Positions 51,605-61,365 of a stretch of 64,000 nucleotides of DNA are shown here, in pieces; positions within the stretch are counted from its first letter, which is position 1; each line of letters opens with the position of its first letter. The notes beneath the pieces are model-generated. The model was not told where the DNA came from, made no database searches, and saw only the letters and a list, made by a program, of their open reading frames with translations. The position numbers and the translations under genes were made by a program. Where the stretch lies: NCBI GenBank assembly GCA_031002005.1, contig CM061914.1:194140685-194204684 (forward strand), written 5' to 3'. The DNA comes from Vandiemenella viatica. Its lineage: Eukaryota; Arthropoda; Insecta; Orthoptera; Morabidae.

Positions 51605-53485
51605 GTGAGAGACATTTTGTTATCTGTTCATATTAATATTAGTTTTAAGGTATCTACAGAGTAATGTTTGGCACATCTGGACACTTATACCAACGTAACC
51701 AGAAATGGCTGAGTTTCAAATGGTTGATATAATGTGAGATAGCTGAATCTGCATTTAACTTGTGCAATATTTTAGTCTTCCACCATGCAGTGACAATTTT
51801 AAGTAAATATTGAGGTGTTTGAGGTTTTGAACAGGATGGATATCTAGATTTTATATTGAGTATGGAGATGGTAGTTTTTTTTATTATTGATTCTTTGGTA
51901 TGTGAACTTATAAGAATTCTTTTTATAATTACACTTGCTGCATTGGTTTTTTTACCAGCAATATACACCATTGTTTTTTGAAGCTAAATATGTGAAACAA
52001 ACCTTTAAGTCCCACTAGCAAATGTATGTTGGAATGTAATTGGGGAGCATATAGCCTCCACCAGTTCTATTCTAACTACTAGGTGTGAGACAGAACCCTT
52101 GCAGTGGAGGTATAAACTATATCGTGTTAATTCTGTTTGTTTTCTTTTATTTCATTCTTCTATCTGTACATCTTTGGTTTGTTTATCTTAGTTATAAAAA
52201 TTCGATGTGCCGAGTATTTCACAGTTTTAATTAATATATGGGGTGTTTCGGAATGAATAATCCTGCAACCGCATATAGTTTACAACATCTCGTACTATAT
52301 GACAAAATTTTATTTTAGTGAAAGGCTCCCCAACAGTACTTAGACACTCAGACTTTTGTACTGTTCCCGTGTTAGACCCATACTTGAGTATTGCAGTGTT
52401 GTATAGTTGCCTCATCAGATCACACTAATTCATCAGATTCAGAATCTTCAGAATAAGTTCATAAGGCTTATAGGTTGTCGCATGGGCTTTCATTACAAAG
52501 ATGTTCCGTTCGTTGCTGTTGGAACCTACCTTGGCCTCCATCCTTTGGAGTTGAGACGGAATGTTCATGGTGTCCTGTTTCTACATAAAGTAATCTCAGG
52601 TGTTATAGACTGCTCTGAACTTCTCAGACATGTGTATTTTTGTTGTCCTTTTGGTTCACGGTTGAGGGAGCTATTTGGTCGTCATATGCACACAAACTAT
52701 GAGGCTAGCAATGCATTAGAACACATTCGGAGATTAAGTAGTAGTATACCTCCTGAACTTGATTTTTTCATTGACAGTATTGCCATCAGCAATGGTGGAA
52801 CTTTGTATAAGTACTATCATAACTACTTGGTTATCTCCCTATTATTTGTTTCTGTCTTTCTGTTCCTGTAATAATTTTTATTTTTTTGTAGCTGTACGTT
52901 GAGTCTTATTATTAGTTTTTGAATATATATAAATTTTCTCTCACATAATTATTTTCTTGTTTCAGCAATATTATCCTATACTTGCTATTTTCTGTCATTT
53001 CTTGTTTTCACAATGACTTATTGTTCATAAATAGTGATAATTGTGTTTACTAAATAGTTATCATAAGATATATCAATATAAAATGGTTTTTCCATTGGAG
53101 TAAATAAATAAATCTGAAGGTCCTATTGTTAAATTACACTAAAATAATTGTTAATTAATTAATTATAATGTGACCACATCTTTCCCCCTGACATATGTCT
53201 CGTCTCCCACATGATTAAGACTCGTGTTGAAATATTGTGCAATTTGCTTTATGTTTTTGTGTTTTTACGTGTTCGTCTTGCCCTGCTGCCTTCATCTGTG
53301 GTAAGTGACGGGTATCTATTTATTTTTCCCTATCCTATCTTATTTTTAAAATAATTATCCATTAGAAAAATTCATTGCACCATTTCGAAGTTAGAATTAG
53401 CACATACAAGTTTTATTCTACATCTTTCTTGTTGCTGTTTTATTGAAATTGTTCTGCAGTTCATTAATTACTATTTTCTCCCCAG
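51605..53485 (+). other. Intron between exons 1 and 2 of the F-box gene
   Basis: Starts GTGAGA and ends CCCCAG. It contains a LINE fragment at 52330-52873 and AT-rich DNA. No other exon fits the reading frame. Confidence 0.7.
52330..52873 (+). mobile_element. LINE C-terminal fragment in intron 1
   Basis: Reads VRPILEYCSVV, a stop, then LPHQITLIHQIQNLQNKFIR, LIGCRMGFHYKDVP, LGLHPLELRRNV and CSELLRHVYF. The R-P-x-L-E-Y-C motif followed by Q-N-x-F-x-R is the end of CR1/Jockey-type polymerases. The frame after the stop is open for 154 codons. Same sense as the gene. Confidence 0.7.
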
Positions 53486-53654
53486 CTCTTCCTGTTCTGA
53501 TGATGAGGCAGTACTTATGCTGCAGCAGATGCCAGAATTGCGCGCTCTGGTAGTGAAACGAGCTGTTGAGACCTCTGTGATAGAAGCTCTGTGTAACTAC
53601 TGCAATCATCTCACCACTTTGAAACTTCATCGTTTTCAGCATATGAGTATACCT
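53486..53654 (+). CDS. F-box/LRR protein, exon 2
   Basis: The acceptor TTTTCTCCCCAG ends at 53485 and a strong donor GTAAGT follows at 53655. The first base completes the phase-2 codon from exon 1 (GA+C, Asp). The exon encodes 56 further residues: SSCSDDEAVLMLQQMPELRA, then the leucine-rich-repeat-like L-x-x-L-x-L spacing in LCNYCNHLTTLKLHRFQH, ending MSIP in phase 0. LCNYCNHLTTLKL is a typical cysteine-containing LRR. The conserved splice phases on both sides make the join convincing. Confidence 0.88.
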
Positions 53655-54544
53655 GTAAGTCGATGTACTATGATGAAAATGAATGCCATAAAATTTTGAC
53701 ATATAATGCACAGTTTGTATGTCAGAGTTGAGAGTTAAAATCACAGAAATTATTTTAGCTAAATGATATTTTGTATTATAAGAATGTAAATCACAACTTG
53801 AACAATGAAATCATTCTTATTAAAAAATTTATAAAAGTTAGTTTGCATTTATATCTCATTTTTACTTCTGCCAGTTGTTGTGTTATTGTGCCTGAGAAAT
53901 TGAGGTGAAACAGATTTTATGGTAAAAGTATTGAAGAACTGAGAGGAAGAAATTTCACATTAAATTAACAGTGTCACACTCTCTCTCTCTATCTTTTTTG
54001 CATTTCCAGTTTTGAATAAAACATTGTTAGTATTACACGTACTTAATGAGCATGTAAACTTAACTAACAAAACCCTGTTTAAATTAATAACCACAAAAAC
54101 TTGCACAAAACAGCATTAAACAAACAAACTTCCACCAGAACAGTAATTTAACACCACTCTACATCTTCCTCCTCCACCACACATACATATTTTGGGTAAA
54201 ACAAAGTGAAACACACACGCAGAAATGCAATTACAAAATTCAAAATCTCCGCTCACAACACTTCCAACAGAGCACTGCCAGGAAAAAACAGCTGAACAAC
54301 AGCAGCATACACACTAAAATTGAAAATGACGTGCATCAAAATCTGTGCGACAGAATTGACTACCTGAGAAGTCTTAAGATCTTGATTACATCCAAATTGT
54401 GACATTGGAAGTAGCATATGTAAAATGTAGGTTCCAATATGAATCCTAACTTTCTATACCTATGTAAACAAACCTTGTATATGAAAATTCTAAAATTGAT
54501 AATATGTAGATATGTCACATTTTTCTTCCTATTGTAGTGGCCGG

Positions 54545-55009
54545 ATGTGTCTGGGGTGTTACGCCAGGATGTCAAGAATAATTATCGATATGCTAGCCAC
54601 ACTCATAGCCATATGTCGGGGACACAGGTAACGATAGGATTTACTCGCGTGGATTACAGCCGCCGTTCTCAGTTACTCCAAATCTTCAGACTTCCGGTTA
54701 CCGGCTGCTTGTTTAGTCCATCTTTCAGTTCCGACTTATTGTTAAATGGTACGTCCGGGACAGGTTCTAATATTGGGAAAGATCACCGAAGAACAGTTAA
54801 CTCCGTTTATTGTACTAAAGCTGTCCCAAATTACAGCCTCGGGTTGCGTCGAGCAGAGTCCACGGTTGCTATCTCGACAATCAACTGTCGAAGTCAACTC
54901 ACAGATCAGCGGAGGACGGGCCCGCTGGCTGAAGGTGGTGGTGTGGAATTGAACCGACGGCACAGACACGGCACGTAGTATTTTGCATCGAACGTTCGAA
55001 GAGCGAGGC
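54545..55009. other. GC-rich unclassified insert in intron 2
   Basis: Distinctly GC-rich against its AT-rich surroundings, with overlapping ORFs up to 143 codons on the + strand. No recognisable domain. It directly precedes the LINE-A RT and may be its 5' neighbour or a separate element. Confidence 0.35.
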
Positions 55010-56378
55010 TCTCCTTTCAGGCGTCAAGGCGAAAAGGCCGATGCTGCGAAACACAACTTGCCCTCTTAATTCATGACTTGAGCCGTATTATAGATAAGCA
55101 ATCCCAGGTTGATTTAGTTTTATTAGACTTCAAAAAAGCTTTCGACACTGTGCCTCACACTAGGTTACTTAGGAAACTTCGCGGTTACGGTATATCTAGA
55201 CAAATATGTGATTGGGTTGCAGACTTTTTGAAGGACAGAACACAGTGTGTAGTTCTCGATGGTGAGCGTTCATCACTTGCCGAAGTCCGGGGTTCCCCAA
55301 GGAAGCGTGATAGGGCCTCTGTTGTTTCTCATATACATTAATGATTTGTGCGACATAATAAGGGGAATGAAAACATTATTTGCCGATGATGCTATTATTT
55401 ATCGTGAAATCACAACCCAGGACGACTGCGCTTTGTTAAAAGACGATATTATGAAAATAATTGCGTGGTGTAAAGATTGGCAGTTGGAGTTAAACGCTAA
55501 AAAGTGCCAAGTCATGCGTGTAAGTAAAAAGGTGACACCATTTAGCTTTGAATATACAATTAATGGCACTGTCCTTAGAACTGTAGATTCCGCTAAATAC
55601 CTAGGGGTAACAATTCGTAATAATTTGTCGTGGAATGAGCATATCGAGAATGTAATTGGGAAAGCAAATCGTATGCTTCGATTTCTAGGTCGTAATTTAA
55701 AACAATGCACTCCGGAAGTTAAATCGATTGCGTACAAGTCACTAGTGGGGCCTCACCTGGAATATTGTTGCTCTGTATGGGGTCCTCATCAAAAGGGATT
55801 AATAGAGGCATTAGAGATGGTCCAAAGAAGAGCCACCCGATTCGTGACAGGTATATATAGTTGGAGGGAAAGCGTAAGTGCCATGTTGAAGGAGTTAGGT
55901 TGGGAAGACCTGGAGCACCGAAGGCGTTGTTCTCGACGGAAGCTAATTGAAAAACTCTCGACTGACGTATTTCGGAATGACAGCAAACAAATATTGCTAC
56001 CAGCAACATTCATATCTCGGAATGACCACGAAAATAAGATAAGAGAAATCAGGGCCAGAACCGATTCATTTCTCTACTCATTTTTTCCACGAGCGATTAG
56101 GGAATGGAATAGAATAGATTTACCGGGCGAGTAAACACAAAATCGGACAGGAGTAGCTTCCGATAAAGCACTCCGGCCATCCTGATCTGGGTTTTCCATG
56201 GTTTCCCTAGATCGCTCCAGGCGAATGCTGGGATGGTTCCTCACAATAGCCCATGGGCGCCTCCTGCCATATCCCGTATATCCCTTCCAAACCATTACCT
56301 TTCCTGACAGGTGCAATACACCCTCCGCCAAACACTTTTAGTGAATCGCGGAGTAATTGTAATAGTAGTAATAGTAAG
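55010..56378 (+). mobile_element. LINE-A, longest copy (RT domain plus 3' UTR)
   Basis: Non-LTR retrotransposon in intron 2, same sense as the gene. RT motifs occur in order: TQLALLIHDL, VDLVLLDFKKAFDTVPHTRL (first catalytic Asp), RTQCVVLDGE, SGVPQGSVIGPLLFLIYIND, KTLFADDAIIY (FADD catalytic pair intact), LNAKKCQVM, KYLGVTI thumb, HLEYCCSVWGPHQKGL and WNRIDLPGE at the end. One frameshift near 55285 separates two open frames of 87 and 291 codons; otherwise it is well preserved. The endonuclease half is missing. The 3' UTR (56135-56340) contains the block shared with SINE-A, and the element ends in a TAGTAA-rich tail. Confidence 0.92.
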
Positions 56379-56559
56379 CGAGCTGAGGTCGTTGTCTCGC
56401 GTCAGCCAGTCACTTACACACTTGAGGCAGCCAGTACGATGCTGCCACCGAATATCCCAATATTCCAGTAGGAACATGCGTGACATTGTAGGCTCGTGAT
56501 TCTTTGCCAGCAGGTCACGCGCTTCGAAATGTCTCTCCGTTCTTTTACCTTAAAATCCT

Positions 56560-56820
56560 CCTGTTACAAAAGCAACCTCTACACTATATAAGCATAGTTT
56601 CGTTATATGTAAACAATAACCGTTACGTTCAAAAGCTAAAACTAATCGTGTATTACAGATAAACAGTGTGCGCTGAACTTACCTCGACGAGAGGCAAAAG
56701 TTGTCTATGAAACAAAAAATATCCAACAACAATTTTATTGGCGTATTTATTAAATAATAATTATTAGTTTAACAAGCAACTGCAGAAGAAATGGCTTACG
56801 ATAATCATATAAATTTCATT
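56560..56820 (+). mobile_element. Hammerhead-like repeat, copy in intron 2
   Basis: Matches 18462-18722 along its length. The core at 56673-56699 reads CTGAACT, CCTCGACGAGAGG, CAAAA, so both conserved halves are mutated while the stem is kept. Confidence 0.6.
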
Positions 56821-56939
56821 CTGAGTTAAAAATGTAGCAGTTAATGAACAGCCCTGAAATTATCTTGATGCTTTTGACTTATGACCTACATCTTTCCTGG
56901 ATTAGAGAACAGTCTGTGTGATTGTAGTATGAACCTTTT

Positions 56940-58196
56940 AGAGCATAGGTTACCAAACGTTTTCGAACAAAAAATTATTCTTTGATCCCTTTTCAGAAAG
57001 AAGAATGCAGTGTCTCCCCTTTTGAAATAACTAATGTAATTTCTTGGCTTATAACACTTTTTGAAACAGTGATTAAGTGATATACAAAAACAAGGATATA
57101 TTTCTAAAATTCCTTTAATAAAGTTATAAAAATATTATTTTATTTTCCACAGTTTGATAAGAAATACACATTAATTACACGGCTGAGCTTAGTGTAGTGA
57201 CACTGATTTTTCGATATTGGGTGCCTTATTTCTCATCAGCACTCTTAAATTGACATATTCTTCATTTTTGTTTTGACATCTATGGACCACGTGGTTCTTA
57301 GCTTTCTTTTTGGCCCAATATTCCTTCGTCCTTGCACTGTGGTTGTCTTTTCTTTCTTGGGTCCATTTCACTTCAGATCCGGGGTGCAGTGTTTTGGCTG
57401 TTAGTGTCTGGAGAGAATCTGTAGTTATCCCTGTTGTAAATGTCATTGGAGTCTACTCCCAGTTGCACGAGATCTTTTCCGACTAGTGTTGTCCATTTTG
57501 CGTTAGTCGCTTTCCGTCTACAGGCTGTGTTGTAGATTTTGGAGGTGAGTCTATGGTTGTCCATCCTAACTGTATGGCCAAAGAACATAAATATCCTTTT
57601 TCTCATGACTGGTGTAATGCTCTCCATTTGTTGGTATAGGTCCTTTTTATGCCCAAGTCGTTATTTTCCTTCTTCTCTGGCAGGACCCACTTTTTTTCCT
57701 TCAAGATCGTACGTTGTTTTAGTTCCAATTTTCTGAGTTGTCCCTTTCTAACCATGTTAAGCACGCTGATGCATACAGTACTGATGTTCGAACTACAGCA
57801 TTATAGTGCCAGAGTTTGAGGTTTACATGTGTGGTATGTTGTCTCCAGTCTGGCACATCTGCTATTCATGGCTAAGTCCTCACTGATGTTTGGAGTTATC
57901 CATTCTCCAAGATATTTGAAGGCATTAGTCCTGTTCCACTATTACAAATCTGTTTCTTTTCTTAGCTAATAAAATATTGGCTTCACTAAATCCTCTTTTA
58001 GCTATATGGGAATGCAATGAATAACTTATAGATTCAGCCCTTAAAGCTGGATATAATACAGGAAAGTGGAGGGAGGGGGGGGGGGACATTGGTTTATGCT
58101 CAGTACCCCACCCCAGCATCGCTTGGACCATAAACACTGCCTATGACCTCTTCAATGCCCGCCAGTACCTCCTCTATTGGGAATCACTGCTCTAGA
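56940..58196. mobile_element. Possible hAT-type element
   Basis: TAGAGCATAGGTTACCAAAC at the left resembles TAGAGCAGTGATTCCCAATA read from the right. No TSD was found and the LINE-E relic lies within. Weak. Confidence 0.3.
57215..57945 (-). mobile_element. LINE-E RT C-terminal relic
   Basis: On the minus strand: AFKYLGEWITPNI, then across frame changes FFGHTVRMDNHRLTSKIYNT and VGKDLVQLGVDSNDI. FKYLGE and FGHxxRMDxxRL are thumb and C-terminal LINE motifs. Frames and stops alternate, so it is dead. Opposite sense to the gene. Confidence 0.75.
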
Positions 58197-58503
58197 GAGG
58201 TCTAGGTGTAGCATCATGCTGGTCCAATGGAAGTTATTCTTCTAGGCTGAACTGAAGCAGTTGCCTACCATGCTCTTTTGCTTATACCATAGCAACCTTG
58301 GTCTATGTATCGGAATTAAATTTTCCTTGCACCATTTTAATTTCTTTGTTTGATACTAATCAAAATTCTGGGTTGTAAGTGTTTCCAACTTATTGCAACA
58401 AATAGGCTGTAGTGTAATTAGATAAATATTAATAATAACTACTTGAGATGATTAATAAGGACAGTAACTTTGTTTTTTGACTATTATACCTCTGTTTCTG
58501 CAG

Positions 58504-58814
58504 TTGGAGAGGTTGGTGCAGAAGTGTCCAAACATCCAGTCATTAAGAATTCCGGCGCACTTTCTATCGAGTGAACGAAACTCGCAAACTTTGGCCCAGC
58601 TGAAGCAGCTACAGTCACTGAATATACCGGCAGACTGGACAACAGATATCCACGTTCACCTGCAACTGCTGCCATTAACAGGATGCCCTCAACTGTCACG
58701 GCTGAAAGTGGACGGGAATATTGATATTTCATTTAAAGATATGGAGTGCTTCACTAATATGAAGTGCAAGACACTGACCCATCTTACATTGCCGTGGTCC
58801 TCAAGTGACAACAG
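58504..58814 (+). CDS. F-box/LRR protein, exon 3 (LRR region)
   Basis: The acceptor ACCTCTGTTTCTGCAG ends at 58503 and a consensus donor GTAAGC follows at 58815. In phase 0 it encodes 103 residues plus two bases: LERLVQKCPNIQSLRIPAHF, LAQLKQLQSLNIPADW, LTGCPQLSRLKVDG and CKTLTHLTLPW. These are successive leucine-rich repeats with the C-x-x-L-x-x-L-x-L spacing of F-box LRR proteins, which form the curved substrate-binding solenoid. The exons add up to 217 residues so far, and the open phase-2 end requires another exon that I do not find before 64000, or could not recognise. Confidence 0.88.
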
Positions 58815-59177
58815 GTAAGCTCCAACACTCACTCAATGACTCATACGTATTGTCCTTGAATGCGACGTCAGACTCACTTGGGGATTCGTGGATGTGCAAT
58901 CTGATGCTGCTTGAGAATTCTCTCATTCTGCATTTTTTTTTCTTTTTGTATAAGTTTGCTAATGAGTGAGGAATGAAGTTAGTGCTCATTTGCTTCATTC
59001 AAAAAGTAAGAAAAGTGAAAGGAACCATAATTTAGCACAGATCCAAATAGGACAGTTTATATGTATAAAAATAGTGGAGAACAGAACTGTAATTTTCAAG
59101 TTTTCTTCAGAAAGGATTTTCATTATTAAATGAATGCTGATTTTTAAAGGTATTTTAGTTTCTACATTCTACATGTA

Positions 59178-59242
59178 GAAATGAAGAGGTTAGCACAGGA
59201 TAGGAAAAGATGGAGGATTGCATCAAACCAGTCAAAAGACTG

Positions 59243-59300
<58 letters not shown>
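59178..59300 (+). mobile_element. LINE-B 3' end with long poly(A)
   Basis: MKRLAQDRKRWRI, the ACCAGTC...GACTGACAACAGC tail and about 50 A residues. Only about 70 bp of element, a strongly 5'-truncated insertion downstream of exon 3. Confidence 0.8.
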
Positions 59301-59304
<4 letters not shown>

Positions 59305-59377
59305 TATTTGAGGTTATAAATGGTTTTTCTTTAACCATGGCTTATATGTTTCCCTTTGTGCCTTTCCAATCTTATCT

Positions 59378-59381
<4 letters not shown>

Positions 59382-59408
<27 letters not shown>
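59382..59408. repeat. (AT)n microsatellite
   Basis: About 13 AT units. Confidence 0.95.
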
Positions 59409-59415
<7 letters not shown>

Positions 59416-59419
59416 GACC

Positions 59420-60946
59420 TGTGTATTTCAGTCTCAAGCCTTCAGTGTAGACTAACAGTGTTTGTAGTATTGATTTTTGAATATTAATTACTGGAGCAAG
59501 TAATATACAAATGTGAATTAAACTATCATGGGGATAGTGACACAAAACAAACTCTATTAAACTCAATTTTCTGATAAATTTTTGATCAGTATGTGACGGA
59601 CCCTTCCTTACTTATTTATTACAAAATTTTTGTACTTCTCTAATTTTCGGTGACGTTTTTAGTATTCTAGGTTTTGTATTTATGCCTATACCCAATATCG
59701 GATTTAACTCCACTGCTTAAAATATGTTGTCTTAAATATTAAATGGTTTATTAACTTTTAAAAAAAAAAAAGAATATAATTATCATTTACTTACCTTTCA
59801 CATAATATTATTCTATTCAAGCTGAAGCATTGCAATTTATTTGCATTGTTTCTTCTTCATTGCACTCGGGCTTATTTTCCTGAATATCCATATTGTAATT
59901 ACACATCCATCCTGCCCGAATTAGATCATTAAATAAAATTATGCTTTAATAATAAATTACACAAGTAATGACGTCATGTACCTTGCCAGTAGTAGAGATA
60001 AGAACTGAGTATGAGTTTAGTGTCTTACACATCGTCTCCTCTTCAAGCTGTTATGTCTTGTGGTTGTTCCACATCGCCAGTGCTTCCTCAGCCTACCAAT
60101 TCATCACCTTCCTTATGACACATATTTTCCTTTTATGTTTGAATTCCTTTCTTCTCTAGGTCCATTCATTTCTTTTTTTGCATCATTCTTGATTTTTTGG
60201 TATGGTATTTCTATCATAAGTTCATGTAATCTTTGGCACCTTTAGCCATCTTCAAAAATGGCTATGGTTTTAGACACACTATGCTTTTTCTCATTTCTTT
60301 GTGTCAAAATATTATGATGAGCAAGGCCATAGTCGTCATTTTAATTTTGCCAAACATTTCCATGAAATAAATATGAACACACTGAAATAGAAAAAGATAC
60401 TGACAATTAACAACCATAAAAAAATGTGCTGACAATATAGCAACATTTACACATACAGAAAGCATTAAATTAAGGGAAAAATGTAATCAATGCCTATGGC
60501 CGCCTCATGAACCTAACACTATTCAGAACACGAAAAACAATTCCTCAATCGGACACACTGCCATAACACATATGACTTAAACAAAAATAAACAAAACAAA
60601 AACGGGTTAATAATGCACTTTCTTAAAGTATCAGGCATCTCTGAATACAACACTGTAAACAATAACAAATATGTGTTTACTTGTAACACAGACGTAGCAC
60701 ATGGAAAATAATAGTGTGTAAAATGCGTGAAGTAAGTAAACAAAATACTCAAATGGTACATTTCCTAACTGAAATGTAATAAGGAAATAATGACTGTTGG
60801 TAAAGTGAAATAGTTGTAACTAACATTTAATAACAGATTATTATTATTTACATCAAAATGCTATAGCAATATCAAAACACATACATAACCCGATTACGAA
60901 AACTTCCGCGGTCACGTTACGTATTATCCCCGTTCTCCGGGTGGAG
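59420..60946. other. AT-rich stretch, probably intronic
   Basis: No domain in the short ORFs. No candidate for the next F-box exon was found, although short exons could be missed. Confidence 0.35.
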
Positions 60947-61365
60947 CTATGTCTCGCACAGCAGCATCATCGACAGAGAACAACAAACCACCTGACGAGG
61001 CAGTGGCCATTCCGACTCGCATCCAAGGATTGACAGATGAGATTGGTCACCTGCTTGAAGAAAGTAGGACGTCTCTCCCATATACAGGGCTCCAGGAAGA
61101 TTTCTAGGATCCTTACCAGTGCCGAAGATAAGAGGAATCATTTGCAAATGCAGGGGGTGTATGGAATCACCTGTAGCTGCAGCCAAGTATGCATTAGTGA
61201 GACCAGACAAACAGAAAGAAGAGGCTCAATGAGTACGTCAGGCTTTTAAAAAATAGCGACATAAGCAAGCCCACTGTAGTTCAACATTCAGCTGATACTG
61301 GAAAATTTTATTTCTTGAGACCAGCATTATAGCCGTAGAAAGCAGATAGTGGCCCGGGCGTATAA
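60947..61365 (+). mobile_element. Penelope-like element relic (GIY-YIG endonuclease)
   Basis: From 61037: VGRLSHIQGSRKISRILTSA, an internal deletion, then GVYGITCSCSQVCISETRQT, and after a stop VVQHSADTGK. The order 'IQG-s-xKISRIL' then 'GVYxIxCSCxxVYIGET-Rt' is the linker and GIY-YIG endonuclease module of Penelope-like retroelements; here YIG is mutated to CIS. The RT domain is absent. Confidence 0.75.

Larger units (their letters stand above)
53655..58503 (+). other. Intron between exons 2 and 3 of the F-box gene
   Basis: 4.85 kb, GTAAGT to TTTCTGCAG. It holds a GC-rich unclassified insert, LINE-A, a hammerhead-like repeat and a LINE-E relic. An A/C-rich stretch lies at 54040-54320. Confidence 0.75.

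Noticed and set aside
52407..52871. 154-codon open frame as an alternative exon of the F-box gene
   Set aside because: Its motifs are LINE polymerase C-terminus, and a stop just upstream breaks the longer RT frame. It lies in an intron.
56940..58196. Confident hAT element from TAGAGCA ends
   Set aside because: Ends match only partly, the flanks are not duplicated, and the content is a LINE relic.
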